A program made the translations under genes and the position numbers. The notes under the pieces are model-generated. The model saw only the letters and a list, made by a program, of their open reading frames with translations, had not been told where the DNA came from and ran no database searches. Positions 15,094-28,087 of a DNA stretch of 64,000 nt are shown one piece after another. Source of the stretch: Psoroptes ovis (lineage: Eukaryota > Arthropoda > Arachnida > Sarcoptiformes > Psoroptidae); contig PQWQ01000007.1 in NCBI GenBank assembly GCA_002943765.1, forward strand, positions 1,490,501 to 1,554,500. Direction: 5' to 3'. How positions within the stretch are numbered: the first letter of the stretch is position 1; the number at the start of each line of letters is the position of its first letter.

Positions 15094-18000
15094 ATGTCAT
15101 CACATTCTGGTCAACCGATTGCTACAACACGTTTTTCCGATAATTATGATCTCAAAGAAGAGCTCGGAAAGTAAGTTTAAAATCAGTAAATCGATTGATT
15201 AATCAAATCGATCAATCGATTTCCATTCAATATTTATTTTTGTTTTATTTGATTTGGTTTTAGTTATCATTAATTTTCCCTTAATTTCTATCTAATTTAT
15301 CATTTAAATTATCATTTGATTATTTTACATTTAAAACAATCAAAATACTAACAAATATCATTAATTTGTCATACCAATTTTCACATTGAAATCACATTTA
15401 TAATAATAATAATAATAATTTTGTTGAAAAATTTTTAATTTATTCATTCATTTCATTTTATTTTGAATGAATTTTTAAATGAATTAAATTCATTTTAATT
15501 CATTCATTCATTCAAATCTTAAATATATATATAATGTGATTGATTGATAATTGTATTTGATTGCCAAGAAAAATTAAAATGAAATGAATGTATGAATGAA
15601 TGAGTGAATATGAAAAGAATGTTCTTGAATTTTTTTTTTTTTTTTTTGAGGTATTCATTCACTCAATTCGTATGATTCCTGTGATTTTAATTTCACATTC
15701 ATACAAAAAAATAAAATAAAATAAAAAAAATAATCACAATTCTTCCAATTCATGATTCTTGGCATTTTCGAAAAATGTTCAGAAAAATATTCAGCGTTGA
15801 GTATATGTAGGATTACAACAGCTACAACAATCGACAATCAACGAGTTAGCGAATATTCTTCCTCGAAATAATATTAAGAATTCTGTTTTTGAGAAATTTG
15901 CTAAATTTTTCTAGGTTAAACATAGCGGTACGCTTTGAAATTAATGTTGTTTATTACTGTGTGAAATGTTTATTTTTAATCAAAAGAAGCTTGAAAAAAA
16001 TATATTTTTATAATTCTGTGATCAAAGGGAATTAAAATAAATTCATTTTCTACCATAAAATATTCAATGATCATCATCATCTGTATTTTCAATAATTTAA
16101 TGCTTTGATTTAATCATAATTTGGGTGTGTGTGTGCGTGTGTATAGGTGTATGTGTTGTATGAGTTGATTTCAATCATCGTAAATGAATAAATGACCCCG
16201 TTTCAATTAGATGACATTTGATTGAGGCGAAGCTGTCTTCATCTGTCAAAAACCTTTGAATTTTTCAAAGCCATCCAAAGCTATTCTTCCATTATTATTA
16301 TATTCTGATCACATTTAAACATTAATAAATCAATGATAATTGATTGATTGATTGATTATCGATAATTTATCATAAAAATATTATGAATGATATTAAATCA
16401 ATGATAACATTAATGATGATCAATATATCAAATCGAATATATCAACGACAACAACAGCCAAAGCAGCAGCGGCAGCAACATCAGCATCAGCAGCAGCAAA
16501 AACAATCAAAACAACACAAAAACTATAATCATTATTATAATGATAATCATAAATATAATATTGAACACTTGAACAAGTTGAATTCTCATTATGATAATGA
16601 GAATCATTATTATGATCATAATAATGATAGTAATAATAATGATAATATGAATAAATATCATATTGAACATATTATTGTAATAACAACAATTATAATAATA
16701 ATCATAACAATATTGATTAATCTTGTGTTTAAACGAAGAAAATTTTCCCTGATAAATCATGAAAATATTCGTAATAATAAATGCCGTAATAACGATGATA
16801 TTAATCAAAATAATGAAAATCATAATGATTCAAATCAAATCCTGTATGAATCAAATGAGCAGCAACAGCAGCAACAAAAACAAAAGCCTTGTGGAACGAT
16901 AGAAACAATTGAGTGGTTGAATGATATTAATTTTAATAACAACAATAATAATGAAAATAATGATTGTCAAAAACATTGCCGTAATCAAATCAGATCATTA
17001 TCAATATCATTACCACCATTACCACCTTCATTATTACCTTCATCATCGACATCATCACCATCATCATTTGATAGTGAACATTCAAATACAAATAATAATA
17101 ATAATAATTCAAATGATTTAAAACATCAAAAACATTTGAATAAATATGATTATGAACTTTTTGAGAAAATATCATGCGATTTAATAGGATGTCCTGGAGC
17201 ATCTTATGGATCGTAAGCATTTGAAAAAAGCGAGATTTTGTTTCTATTTTCGATTAGTTTTTTTTTCAATTAAATTTCCATTTACCTGAGCAATGTTGTT
17301 GTCTGTGTACATAGACCCACACACACAAACACCAACACACAATGATTTGACGTCGATATGAACAATATGTTTCAATAATATATGAACTCAAACGCCCTGT
17401 AGTCATTGAAAAATATTGTTGAATTGAAACATTTTTTCAATTTAGATTTTTACATTTTTGTATTTTTCATGAATTTCAAATTTACAACTTTTGTTTTATC
17501 ATCATTATTCAGCCATTCATTCATTTAATCATTCATTCATTCATTCACTCATTCGTTCATTCATTCATTCATAATTGACTTCATATTTTTGTTTCATTTT
17601 TGTTCCATTGTTTCATCTGTTTTCTATGAACTTAACTCAAATTTAAACTCAATTTTGAAATTCAATTCAATTCAATTTAATAATTTATTTTCTGTTTCAT
17701 TATTTTTCGCTATTCACAGAGGAGCATTCTCAGTCGTACGTCGATGTGTACAAAAATCAACATGCCTAGAATTTGCTGCCAAAATAATCAATACAAAAAA
17801 ACTATCATCACGAGGTAATAATAATAATAATCATTGAAATAATGTCATTATTTTTTATCATTATTTTCAATTTGTGTATTGAATTTGATTATCTTTATCT
17901 GTTCTTCTATCTATCTACAAAATCTATCTATCTAACTGTCTATTTATCTATTTATTATCATTATCATTATTATTGAATTCGATAGATTTTCAAAAATTGG

Positions 18001-21000
18001 AACGTGAAGCACGAATATGTCGTAAATTGAATCATCCAAATATCGGTATGTTTTTTTTTTTTGGTTTATTTTGGCTATAATTTGAATTATTCAATTATTC
18101 AATATCCAATATATTATTTGTGATATATTGGAGCAAAATGAAATTGAATAATTTAATTTATTCTTAATAATATTATTGAACTATGTTTTCAATGTATTTT
18201 TTTTTATCTTCATTTATTTATATTAGTTCGATTACATGATAGTATTCAAGAAGAAGGTTATCATTATCTTATATTTGATCTTGTTACCGGTGGTGAGCTA
18301 TTTGAAGATATTGTTGCACGTGAATATTATTCCGAAGCAGATGCATCACATTGTATACAACAAATATTAGAATCTGTTAATCATTGCCATATGAATAATG
18401 TTGTACATCGAGATTTAAAGGTTGTATTGAGTTGTTTGTTGCTGTTGAATTGGCCACTGATTCTCGAAATTTTCTATTTTTTCATTTTTTTTTCTTGAAA
18501 TTTATAGCCAGAAAATTTACTGCTAGCCAGTAAAGCAAAAGGTGCAGCTGTTAAGCTTGCTGATTTTGGTTTAGCAATCGAAGTACAAGGTGAACAACAA
18601 GCATGGTATGGTTTTGCCGGTACACCTGGTTATCTGTCACCAGAAGTGTTGAAAAAAGATCCTTATGGGAAACCGGTCGATATATGGGCTTGTGGTATGT
18701 AATTATTTTCTATTATTCATTTAATTTTATCATAATTATTATTATTATCATCAATATAATTATTGAATTAATTAATTAATTAATTAATCTGAAAATTTAT
18801 AATTAAATTTTGAATTTCATTAATTCGATAGGCGTCATATTATACATTCTATTAGTTGGATATCCACCCTTTTGGGATGAAGATCAACATCGTTTATATG
18901 CTCAGATAAAAGCCGGAGCCTATGATGTAATTAAATTTAAATTAATTAATTAATGATAATTATTATTATTATGATTAATTAAAAAATAATTAAATAATTC
19001 AATTATTCAAATCATTTTTTTCCTCATTATTACTTAAGTATCCATCACCTGAATGGGATACGGTTACACCTGAAGCAAAAAACCTAATAAATTCAATGTT
19101 AACCGTTAATCCGGCAAAACGTATAACAGCAGCTGAAGCATTAAAACATCCATGGATATGTCAACGTGAACGTGTAGCTAGTACATTACATCGACAAGAA
19201 ACTGTTGATTGTTTGAAAAAATTCAATGCAAGACGTAAACTTAAAGGTGCAATATTGACAACAATGTTAGCAACAAGAAATTTTTCAAGTAAGTTCCCGC
19301 ATTGTTCTTTGCTTTGTATTCAAATCAAATCAAATTTGATTGCAATTGGTTAATAATGATAGTTATAGTGATCATTGTGATTACAGTAGTTTCATGGCTT
19401 TGAAAAAAAAATCCAAATCAATTCAATTCAATTTCTATGTAGATTCAATTCAATTTTCACTCACTTTTTACTTAATTTTGCTTCCTTTCATTCATTTTAA
19501 TTTTTCCAATTTTTTTTTTAAATTTTATTCCAATGATTCAAAACAATTCAAATCTCCAAATGATAAATTAAAACAATTAAATATATTGCCTGTTGTGTAC
19601 TGAAATATTAATAATGATCGTGAATCTCTATGTGAACAATATGCCTGTTTAATGTTAATGTGTTATTATTATTATTACTTTTACTTGTTTTGTTTTGTAA
19701 TGTTCAAAAATCAAATCAAAAATTTCAAATCAAATCAAAAATCAAATTCAAATTCAAATTCAAATCCAACTAATCAAAATCCTATATATTAATCAAAATA
19801 TGATCGCATATACAAAAAATTGAATTGAAAATTTCCATTAAAAATCAATAAAATCAAAATAATAAAAATCCAAAAGGTCGATCGATTATCAATAAAAAAA
19901 GTGATGGTTCACAAGTAAAAGAAAGCACCGATTCATCCAATACAACGTTAGAAGACGAAGATACTAAAGGTGTGTAGATAAATAAATAAATAAATAAATA
20001 TTGAAATGAAATCACTAGATCAAATCATAAACAAAATACATTAACGAAATCATGAATCATGAATTTTTTTTTTCGATGATCTGCTCACAAATAATTTTCA
20101 ATAATTAAAAATTCAAGTAATTTTACGAATTGTAATCGTGCTCGTGTAATAATAATGCTAGCAACAAATCAAAAACAAAAAACAAAAATTTAATTTCAAA
20201 GATTAATAAGTTCGATTATTTCAAATATATCTGTTAAGTTTAGTCCTATTTTGAATGGCTATTACCCCTTTCAACACCTTGCAAACCTTTTTTCTAATTA
20301 AATTCAAATCCATTATTTCAATTATTTGATTCGTATTTTTTCTAAAATCAATCACTTGTCATTGATCATTTATATATATTGGGCGTAATGCTGAAAAAAT
20401 TTTTAATCAATTAATTTAATAAATACATTTGACAAATTTCAATCCTTTGAGCCCGAAGAAAATGATTATGATATCAAAATCATTTTTTTTATCACGGAAA
20501 ATATGATCTTGATAAATAATTGCATGAAATTTTTCGCTTATTTTTTTTCGCTTGAATGATATAGTGATCAATGGAGTAGCTTGAAAACACTTTCAATGAT
20601 TAATTCATTATTAAATTTTTTTTTTTTTGATGATAAAATTATTAATTTTTTTTTATTTTTCATTTAAAATTTTTCTCTCCCTATTTTTTCGCCATATGAA
20701 ATTTTTCAATTCAAAAAAAATAAATTAATGAATAAACTTTAAAATTTGAAAATACTAAAATGAAAATTTCGCAAACATGTTTGCTGAATACAAATCCACC
20801 AACAACAAACACATTCATTTACTCAATAATAATAATAATAATACACACACACACACCAATCAACCAATACACACCATCATCACCGAAATTGAACACTGAA
20901 TTATTAATTCATACATGTACAAAAAAAAACAAAAAAATTAAGATTGTCTACTAAATCAGCATGGAGTTGAACGAAGTCGTACAGTTATTATGGCCGATTC

Positions 21001-24000
21001 ATCTCAAGGTATTATTCCATTTTTTTTTATTATTTATTTTAGATTAATTAATTAGTGTTTAGATTTGAATCGTAGTTTTTAATTAAAGCCTGGAAAAAAT
21101 TTCGTAGAAATTTTCAAATTACATTTGAATTGTAGATTAGATTAGAGATTAGTTCTTAGACCTTGTACCCAATTAGTCTTTCGGAAAATATTCTTAGTTT
21201 ATTTCAAAAAAAAAAAAATTCTAATTTATTCTTGTTCTGTTTCGTTTCTTTTCTCTTTATTCTAATCCAATTTCAACCCTTTTTGTTCCTTTCAATCATT
21301 TTCTTATGTTTTCTGAAAATAATAATCTAAATAACATTACAATCTACCAACGGTGTGTATATGATGATGATGATGATGTTTACTATGTTAACTACACGTT
21401 CTATCATTGCTGATTTATTAAATAATTTTAATTAATCATTTATTGCCTGAAAATTTTTTCGAATGGCCTTTTCAATCGATTTGATTGAATACGAAATTAA
21501 AATGAAACAATTATTTAAAATTGGGGCCATTTTCAATTCTTAATTTATGAAAATTTAAATCATATATTTAAATAATATCAAAATTAAATAATGAAATAAA
21601 GCACGACTTTCCAATGGTGGTGGTGGTGGTGGTGGTTGTATTGGATCATTTGAACGTAAGTTGTTTGATGTCTTTTTTTTTTCCCATAAATTCATTGATT
21701 ATCACTAGGACAATCAGTCAATAGATTAATAGTTTGATTAATTCATAATGACAATTGGTCTAAATTAATTCGAATAACTTTTAAAAACAAAAAACAAATT
21801 ATCTAAATATTAACATTCTTTTTCCAATGCATGTTCCCATGTTTTTCCTTGAAATTACTCTTTTCATTTTAAAAATTTTGCATGCATTTTCTATGGGTGT
21901 GCGCGCGAGCTAGCTGATATTATTGTTTCGTCGCCTTTTTGTTTGTTTGTAGGCTTAATCAATTGATTAATTGATTAAATCTATAAAAATAATTTTTTTT
22001 TTCGATGAAAATTTTAGGATTAAATTTCAATTTAAATTCAATTTGAAAATTGAAATTTCAATGTACATAAATACTATGTAAACATAGCACACACACACAC
22101 ACACACTCACACACACAAAAATTTAAACTTTGTTCAAAATTAATTAAATTTTATTTTATTTTATTAATTAATTCAATTTTTTCTTTTCTTCAAATAAATT
22201 TTTCAATTATTTCCCCGAATATATATTCCCGTATATCGTGGTATCCCATTGATTATTATAATCATCATCTATGGATCACTGGATCATCAATTTTTCTTTT
22301 ATAAATTAATTAATAATGACAATAATGAAAATAATATATATATAGCAAGAAAACAAGAAGTGATCAAAGTAACTGAACAATTATTGGAAGCAATCAATAC
22401 TGGTGATTATGATACATATGGAAAATTATGCGATCCAAATATAACCGCATTTGAACCGGCAGCATTGGGAAACCTAGTGGAGGGTGTGGACTTCCATAAG
22501 TTCTACTTTGACAATGGTCTCACACACACAAACATTAAATAATGGAATAGACAATTTATTTATTATTATTATTATCTTGATTATCAAATTATCAAATTAA
22601 TTAATTATAATAATTAGAAATGATAGAAATGAAAAGAACAGAGTGAGAGAGAGGAAAATTGACGGAAATAGTTTTAGAAATGTTTCAGAAATAGTGTAGA
22701 AAATGATTAAGAATAATTGATAGAATTTCAACAAAAAGAAATTTGATCAATTAATTAATCAATCACTCATTTTCTCGAAGAAAAAAAAAATTTCTCGTAC
22801 AAAAAAATACATTGGACACCGAATACACTGAACATCATCATCATAATCAACGCTTATTTTTTAATTTTAATTTAAGCAAAAAAAAAATTTAATTTGAAAA
22901 TGAATCAACAAACAAACGAACAAATGAATTGATGGAATTTTTCATTTAAAAAAAAGTAGAATCATCTTAATCTATTTTTGAGAATAGAATCCAATTGTTT
23001 ATCCTTGAACAACATTCTCAAGAATTTCAGATTAGAAAGATTTTTATTGAAGAAAATTAAATTAATCGCAATTATTGCGAAGAAATTTAATTGAATTTCA
23101 TTCTAGAAAACACTCAGAATACACGTAGAATGTATTTGTGATGTGTAACAATAGTCATAAACATTGAAGAATTATTAAATTATTAAATCTTATTGACCGT
23201 TTTGAGTAGCGTTACCAGAAAGTTTTATGATCAAGATATCTTAGATAATAACAATAACATGAATTATCAAATAACTTTGTACTTATATTTTACATTAACA
23301 TCATACTACTATTATATTCATGAGAATAGAATTGTAATCATATTATAATCGTTGTTCCGTTGAAGAATTATTGCTCATAATTCTCATAATTTTTGTTTAT
23401 AAAACAGTACATGAACCATTGATAGTTTATTTATTTCTAATTCTGAATTAGAAACCAGATAATGGCAGAAGGTTTTCTTTATTAAATATCAATTGATTCA
23501 GTGATCTAGATATTAACAAGTATTAATTATGAATCAATGCCTTCTAAGCAATGTTGTTCTACTTGCCAAATTCAATCAATTCGTTTATTTACTTGTTTGT
23601 TTGTTTGTTGATGTTTCATTTTCTTTCATTAATTTTACATATAAAAATTCACACATCAATACTTGTTATTTATGTGTCGATTTTTATATGTGTGTTATAA
23701 TCAATATTAATTCAGTTTTGATACTAATTTTTAACCCTTTTTTCTCTATTTCATTTAATCGATATCGATGGACACCATATTTCGCCTAATGGAATCCGAA
23801 TACTTGGACAAATCAATCAATATTAATATCAATAACGATATTGAAACATTAATCATCCATAATCAATATTATGATAATGAATTTCCACAGTGTTTGGTAA
23901 AAATTGTAAATCAATCAATTCAACAATATTAAATCCATCGGTACATTTATTGGGTGATGATGCCGGTTAGTCATTTATTAATATTATTATTATTATTAAT

Positions 24001-24327
24001 TTAATCAATTTGATATTTGATTTTTCTTGATCATAATTTTGTATTTTTATTAATTTTTTCGAATAAAAATTATATACAGCCTGTATTGCCTATATTCGTT
24101 TGACACAATATGTTGACAAGTATGTGTTACATGAGAAGAAACAATTTATCATTTTTTCAAATAATTTCTAATTAATTATATTCAATGAAAAATTAAATAG
24201 ACAAGGCGTTGCTCATACACAACAATCGGAAGAAACGCGAGTATGGCTACGTAAAGATGGTAAATGGCAAAATTGTCATTTACATCGTTCAATGAGACAA
24301 GTATCTGGTCATCAATTGGCCTTTTAA
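15094..24327 (+). CDS. CaMKII: Calcium/calmodulin-dependent protein kinase II (CaMKII), 14 exons
   Basis: Multifunctional Ser/Thr kinase activated by Ca2+/calmodulin, assembling into a dodecamer through its C-terminal hub. Exons: 15094-15170, 17720-17814, 17986-18045, 18227-18420, 18508-18694, 18832-18926, 19039-19288, 19877-19969, 20943-21008 (cassette), 21602-21655 (cassette), 22346-22516, 23891-23965, 24080-24119 and 24201-24327. The full join is 1584 bases (527 aa), or 487 aa without the cassettes. Seen in the translation: ATP-loop GKGAFSVV, Lys47, catalytic HRDLK with Asp140, DFG with Asp161, and the autophosphorylation site in RQET (Thr291, equal to rat Thr286). These are followed by the basic calmodulin-binding segment, a variable linker and the association domain that starts at ARKQE. 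All residues needed for activity are present. Introns 1 (2.5 kb), 8 (1.0 kb) and 11 (1.4 kb) are the longest. The family identification is certain; the inclusion of each cassette is inferred from phase and splice signals. Confidence 0.97.
16383..17212 (+). CDS. Probable alternative first coding exon of CaMKII with a membrane segment
   Basis: An 830-base open exon inside CaMKII intron 1, with an ATG at 16383 and a GTAAGC donor directly after 17212. It ends two bases into a codon, exactly like the normal first exon, so it can splice to exon 2 at 17720. The N-terminal region is Gln/Asn/His-rich. Residues 97-116 form a very hydrophobic Ile-rich stretch followed by KRRK, suggesting a membrane anchor with the C-terminal side in the cytosol. 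The last residues, YDYELFEKI, resemble the start of a kinase domain (normal isoform: NYDLKEEL). After splicing, the junction reads GSGAFSVV, preserving the GxGxxxV ATP loop. It would replace the first 25 residues and give a kinase of about 750-780 aa. Against it: low-complexity frames arise easily in this DNA, and the Ile run comes from an ATA/ATT repeat. Confidence 0.5.
20943..21008 (+). CDS. CaMKII: CaMKII cassette exon 9 (22 codons, variable linker)
   Basis: A 66-base segment with an AG acceptor and a GTATT donor. It starts and ends in the same phase as the constitutive junction between exons 8 and 11, so inclusion or skipping leaves the frame intact. It encodes a linker piece with a basic RSRT motif. 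Alternative exons between the calmodulin-binding and hub domains are a known property of CaMKII genes. Use in this animal is inferred. Confidence 0.7.
21602..21655 (+). CDS. CaMKII: CaMKII cassette exon 10 (18 codons, poly-Gly linker)
   Basis: A 54-base segment preceded by a pyrimidine-poor AG acceptor and followed by a strong GTAAGT donor. It carries seven consecutive GGT glycine codons. It keeps the frame, and its final C changes the first hub residue from Ala to Pro. The weak acceptor suggests inefficient or regulated inclusion. It could also be a chance pairing of splice signals around a GGT repeat. Confidence 0.5.
22088..22117. repeat. (CA)n microsatellite in a CaMKII intron
   Basis: A CA repeat with one TC interruption, located between cassette exon 10 and hub exon 11. 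CA-rich intronic tracts can influence splicing in other animals. Here only the repeat itself is seen. Confidence 0.85.
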
Positions 24328-26817
24328 ATAGGAAACAAATAAAATAAAATAAAAAAAATATGGAAATTTTCCGAATTTTTTTTTTCATTCAAAACAATTA
24401 TTGTTAAAATTATGATTATTATTATTATTATTACAATATAAATTTCAACACAAATTATTTATATTAATTCACTCATTGAAATTATTATCATCAAAAGAAA
24501 AAGTAAGAATTTTCAATTATTTCAATAAATGAATCAATGAATTTCAAATTAATTCAAATCATTAATAACCTGTTTTAGTAGAATGGCTGATCAATAATGA
24601 TTGATTCAAAACGATTTTTTTTTTTGAAAATAATATTTGATCACTGATAATAACTAATCTACATCTCGAAGCACGTTTATTCACATCAGAATTTTACTTT
24701 ACCTTTCGTAATTATCCACAGTAAAAGAAAAATTTCATTCACACCATTTGCACCATTTTTTGATTGAATCATATTTAAGATGAATTAAAGAAAAAATTGA
24801 TGAAATCATCGGAAAAAAAATCATTGAATTTATTGAAGAAATCAATTTGATAATTAAATCAACTTGATCATCTTTCAATTATTGATGAATCAATAAAATT
24901 TTCTTCGAAGAATGTTTCGAAACTAAATAAATCGTCGAAAACGTCATCAGCAACGAATAGAAGAGTGTAAATCAATTCAATTTACATATCGACAGATTTG
25001 TCAAATAATTCTGATTAAAATAACAAATCTTACATATTTACACATTTTCAAAATTGTAATTTGTGTGCATTATGTGACTGCAATTGTTGTGGTGTGTTTG
25101 ATCAATTCATTATTATCAAGTGTCATTTTTTTTTCTTTCTTCATTCATCATTGATTGAATTTGAAAAATAACAACAAATTGATAACAATTGATAACTTAG
25201 TCAATTAATTAATCGATCGATTCCATTCTTAATAAAATTTTTCATACAACAATTTCAATATAATTTGTGTGTGTGCGCTTGTATATGTTTAATTGTGTTA
25301 TTTTTCCAAATAAAATAAATTCAATTTGCTTCACATTTTCACCAAAAAAAATACACACCCACCCATCCACCCACCATCACATATTCCACGTATACATAAG
25401 CTTATGTACCGATTCAATTGAAAAAAAAGCCTCTAAAATTACAAAATAATTAATCCAATTGAAAAAAAAAACAATGATAATGATAATAACAATGATATTT
25501 GTGTGCTTACATTTACACTGATAATTAATTAATTCAAATTTGTTTAATTTGATTTTATATAATTTCAATTTAATTTTCAATGTGTGTATGTTATAAGCAT
25601 TTCTTTTTTTTGAAATTTTTTTTCATTTTCATTCTTTTGTACAATTATTCAAACAATTGAATTGATTTTAAATATTCAAATGCACACACACACATAGACA
25701 CATACACATCGCATACAGCCATCATCCCAAAGAAATTAACTGATTTGAATCAAACTGACTAACTATAATCAGCATTGATTTACTATAAATAATTGAAATA
25801 TATAAATAAATATATGATTATATAAATAACTGAATATACATTTAAAAATTTACATTTGATTCTTGATTATGATCAAGAAGATTCAATGAATTAATTCATA
25901 CATTCATTCATTGATTCACCCAATTAATCTATTGAGATTCATTCATACATTCATTTATAAATTCATACATTCATCCCACCAATCCATTGCTTCATAAATC
26001 CAATCTTTCATACATCATCATACATTCATCGATTTATCCATCAATCCATTGATTCATAAGTGTGTTTTTAATTCTGTTTTTGTTTTTTTCTGATTTTTTT
26101 TGTTCTGTTTTCAATTCATCACCTATTATTAAAATCGATTTGATAAATATTAACGATGATACATTCATTTGTTTGTCTCTTTTTTTTTTGATCAATTTTT
26201 CTATTATCAAACCAAACGATTGTCTTATTACTAATGATCACCAGTGAAAATTATTATTAAATTTCAAACTCAAATGTGACTAATTCAAATTCAAAAACAC
26301 CACACCACGATTGCACACTGAAAAAAAACACTGATTATTTGCCCGCACAAAATCATGATGTCAAAATGATGATGATAACGATGATACACAAAGCCACAGA
26401 CACACACACACACACACGAATACACCGCCATTGATTTGTATTGGATTTCATATTTCACACATCATCAACACTCATCGACACATACGATTTTAATTTCGAT
26501 AAAACATTTTTGAAAAATTCAAAATTCCTGTGTTGTTTTCTTTGTTTTCAAATTTTTTGTCAATTTTTTTTTCAATTTCATGTTCATTATTCAAATTGCT
26601 GTGTATAATTTATTTGTTTTGTTTTTGATTTTTTCTCATTTTTTTTTCTTCTTCTCGATTTGCAATTAAAAAAAATTTATTTAAATCAATTTTAATTAAG
26701 TAGTTTTGATTTGGAAAAATCCCGAATAAGAAAATTTCAAATATCATTGATTCGAAGATATTCGTTGAATGTTTTGGATGAATATTGATTTGAGATGTAA
26801 TTCGATTGAATCGATCA
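24328..26817. other. Intergenic spacer between CaMKII and the glycine-rich gene
   Basis: No supportable gene. It holds ATT and CA runs (a CA run near 26400-26416), CATT repeats around 25900-26040 and poly-T tracts. On the minus strand an AATAAA at 26676-26681 probably serves the glycine-rich gene. Confidence 0.6.
24338..24343 (+). promoter_or_regulatory. CaMKII polyadenylation signal
   Basis: AATAAA eleven bases after the CaMKII stop codon, followed by further AATAAA-like repeats and T-rich sequence. If used, the 3' untranslated region of this isoform is very short. Confidence 0.55.
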
Positions 26818-27635
26818 TCAATAACTTTCGCCATAATGATCGCCACCTCCCCCACCACCGCCTCCATATTCCTCGCCACCACCATATGACGAATGATAAC
26901 CACCAGCATCGCCACCACTTACACCATATCCCATACTCATATGATGTCCACCATCATATCCTCCATAACTTCCATGTCCCCCACTACTTCCATGGCCACC
27001 ATAACCGCTTATGTATCCTTCTTTTGAATAGAGAGTGCTGTGGCCACCGCTTCCACCGCCGCCTCCACTTCTGTAGCCACTGCCACCATATCCAATCATA
27101 ACCGGGTGGACATGAACTTGAACTTTTGGTTGTGAATGTACTTTATGAATTTTATGTTTATGACAACCACTGCCAATCATCATGATCCTATCAAAAATCA
27201 AAAATTAATTAAAATTCCAGACGACTGGTGACTTACATATTATCGCCTTTCCTCTTTCCTTTTTTACTTGGTTTCATCATGAATGGTATCATACTGCAAG
27301 GACCACCCGTTATCATTCTTAATTAAGCCAGAAAAATTAATTAATTTCTGGTAAAATTTCCCTTAGAAAATCATTAATTAGAAAAAAACTTACGTTCCAT
27401 CTTTGCCAGAAACAACAATCATCGGGCTACCATGGCCACCACTATGCATACCTCCAGCAAGCATTTCTTACGTCAAAAAAGAAATTAATGATTAAAATGG
27501 TGATGCAATTCTGTCAATTACAGAAAACTTACCGAGTCCCGAATCGTGTGATTGACAAAACATAATTTGAATCAGTAAAATCGCTGAAATCAAAGGAATA
27601 ATTCGTAAAATCATGAATAGAAATCTCGTATTCAT
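26818..27635 (-). CDS. Secreted glycine-rich protein, 208 aa
   Basis: Four exons on the minus strand: 27635-27533, 27466-27394, 27317-27237 and 27187-26818. All have GT-AG borders and consistent phase (627 bases including the stop). The first exon encodes a basic start followed by a long hydrophobic run ending near MFCQS, a likely signal peptide or signal anchor (about residues 1-28). The middle has a Lys/Arg-rich patch and a His/Lys/Val segment. The C-terminal third is Gly/Tyr/His/Ser-rich with GGGG blocks. Such composition is typical of arthropod cuticle, silk-like or cement proteins, but I do not recognise a specific family. A TATA box lies upstream at 27711-27718. The next gene upstream on the same strand is the innexin, with its own signals, so co-transcription is not implied. 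Confidence 0.85.
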
Positions 27636-27710
27636 TCTGATCAATTGGCAAATAAAAATTCAAAGGCTTATGGCTTCAAATGTTTTTTTTTATTTGAGAA
27701 AAATTCATTG

Positions 27711-27718
27711 CTTTTATA
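27711..27718 (-). promoter_or_regulatory. TATA box of the glycine-rich gene
   Basis: TATAAAAG on the minus strand, 76-83 bases before the ATG at 27635. A start about 30 bases downstream would leave a leader of about 50 bases, which is reasonable. A clean TATA box suits a strongly or tissue-specifically expressed structural gene. Confidence 0.6.
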
Positions 27719-28017
27719 TGAGAATTTATAATGACAAAGGAAGCTAAAAACCAAAGTAAATGGTAGAAAATATCATAAATATAAATAAATGAGATTGAAA
27801 GTAATTTTAGTGATCCGTAAATATCATCATCTAATGACATAATAACACTGAAATGATTGTCAAGTTTGAAAGTCATGGATACACGGTAATTGACTTTGAA
27901 TGAAATATGTTTTAAGTTCATCGATATTGAATATAAATGTGACGATCATATTATTCATTGTCATCATCGGTTTCCATTAATTTTTCAATAATTTTTACTG
28001 TATTTTGATAACCAATG

Positions 28018-28023
28018 TTTATT
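28018..28023 (-). promoter_or_regulatory. Innexin polyadenylation signal
   Basis: AATAAA on the minus strand, about 65 bases after the innexin stop codon at 28088. Confidence 0.5.
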
Positions 28024-28087
28024 GGAAGCTGTGCATCAGTAACAAAGGATCAAAATTGGAAAAATATTAGTGAATTTCATGGTAATT

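Noticed and set aside
16506..16823. 105-codon minus-strand frame opposite the CaMKII alternative exon
   Set aside because: A shadow of ATT/CAT codons, Ile/Met-rich, with no independent support.
27676..27921. 81-codon minus-strand frame upstream of the glycine-rich gene
   Set aside because: It overlaps the TATA box and the presumed leader of that gene and has no recognisable domain.
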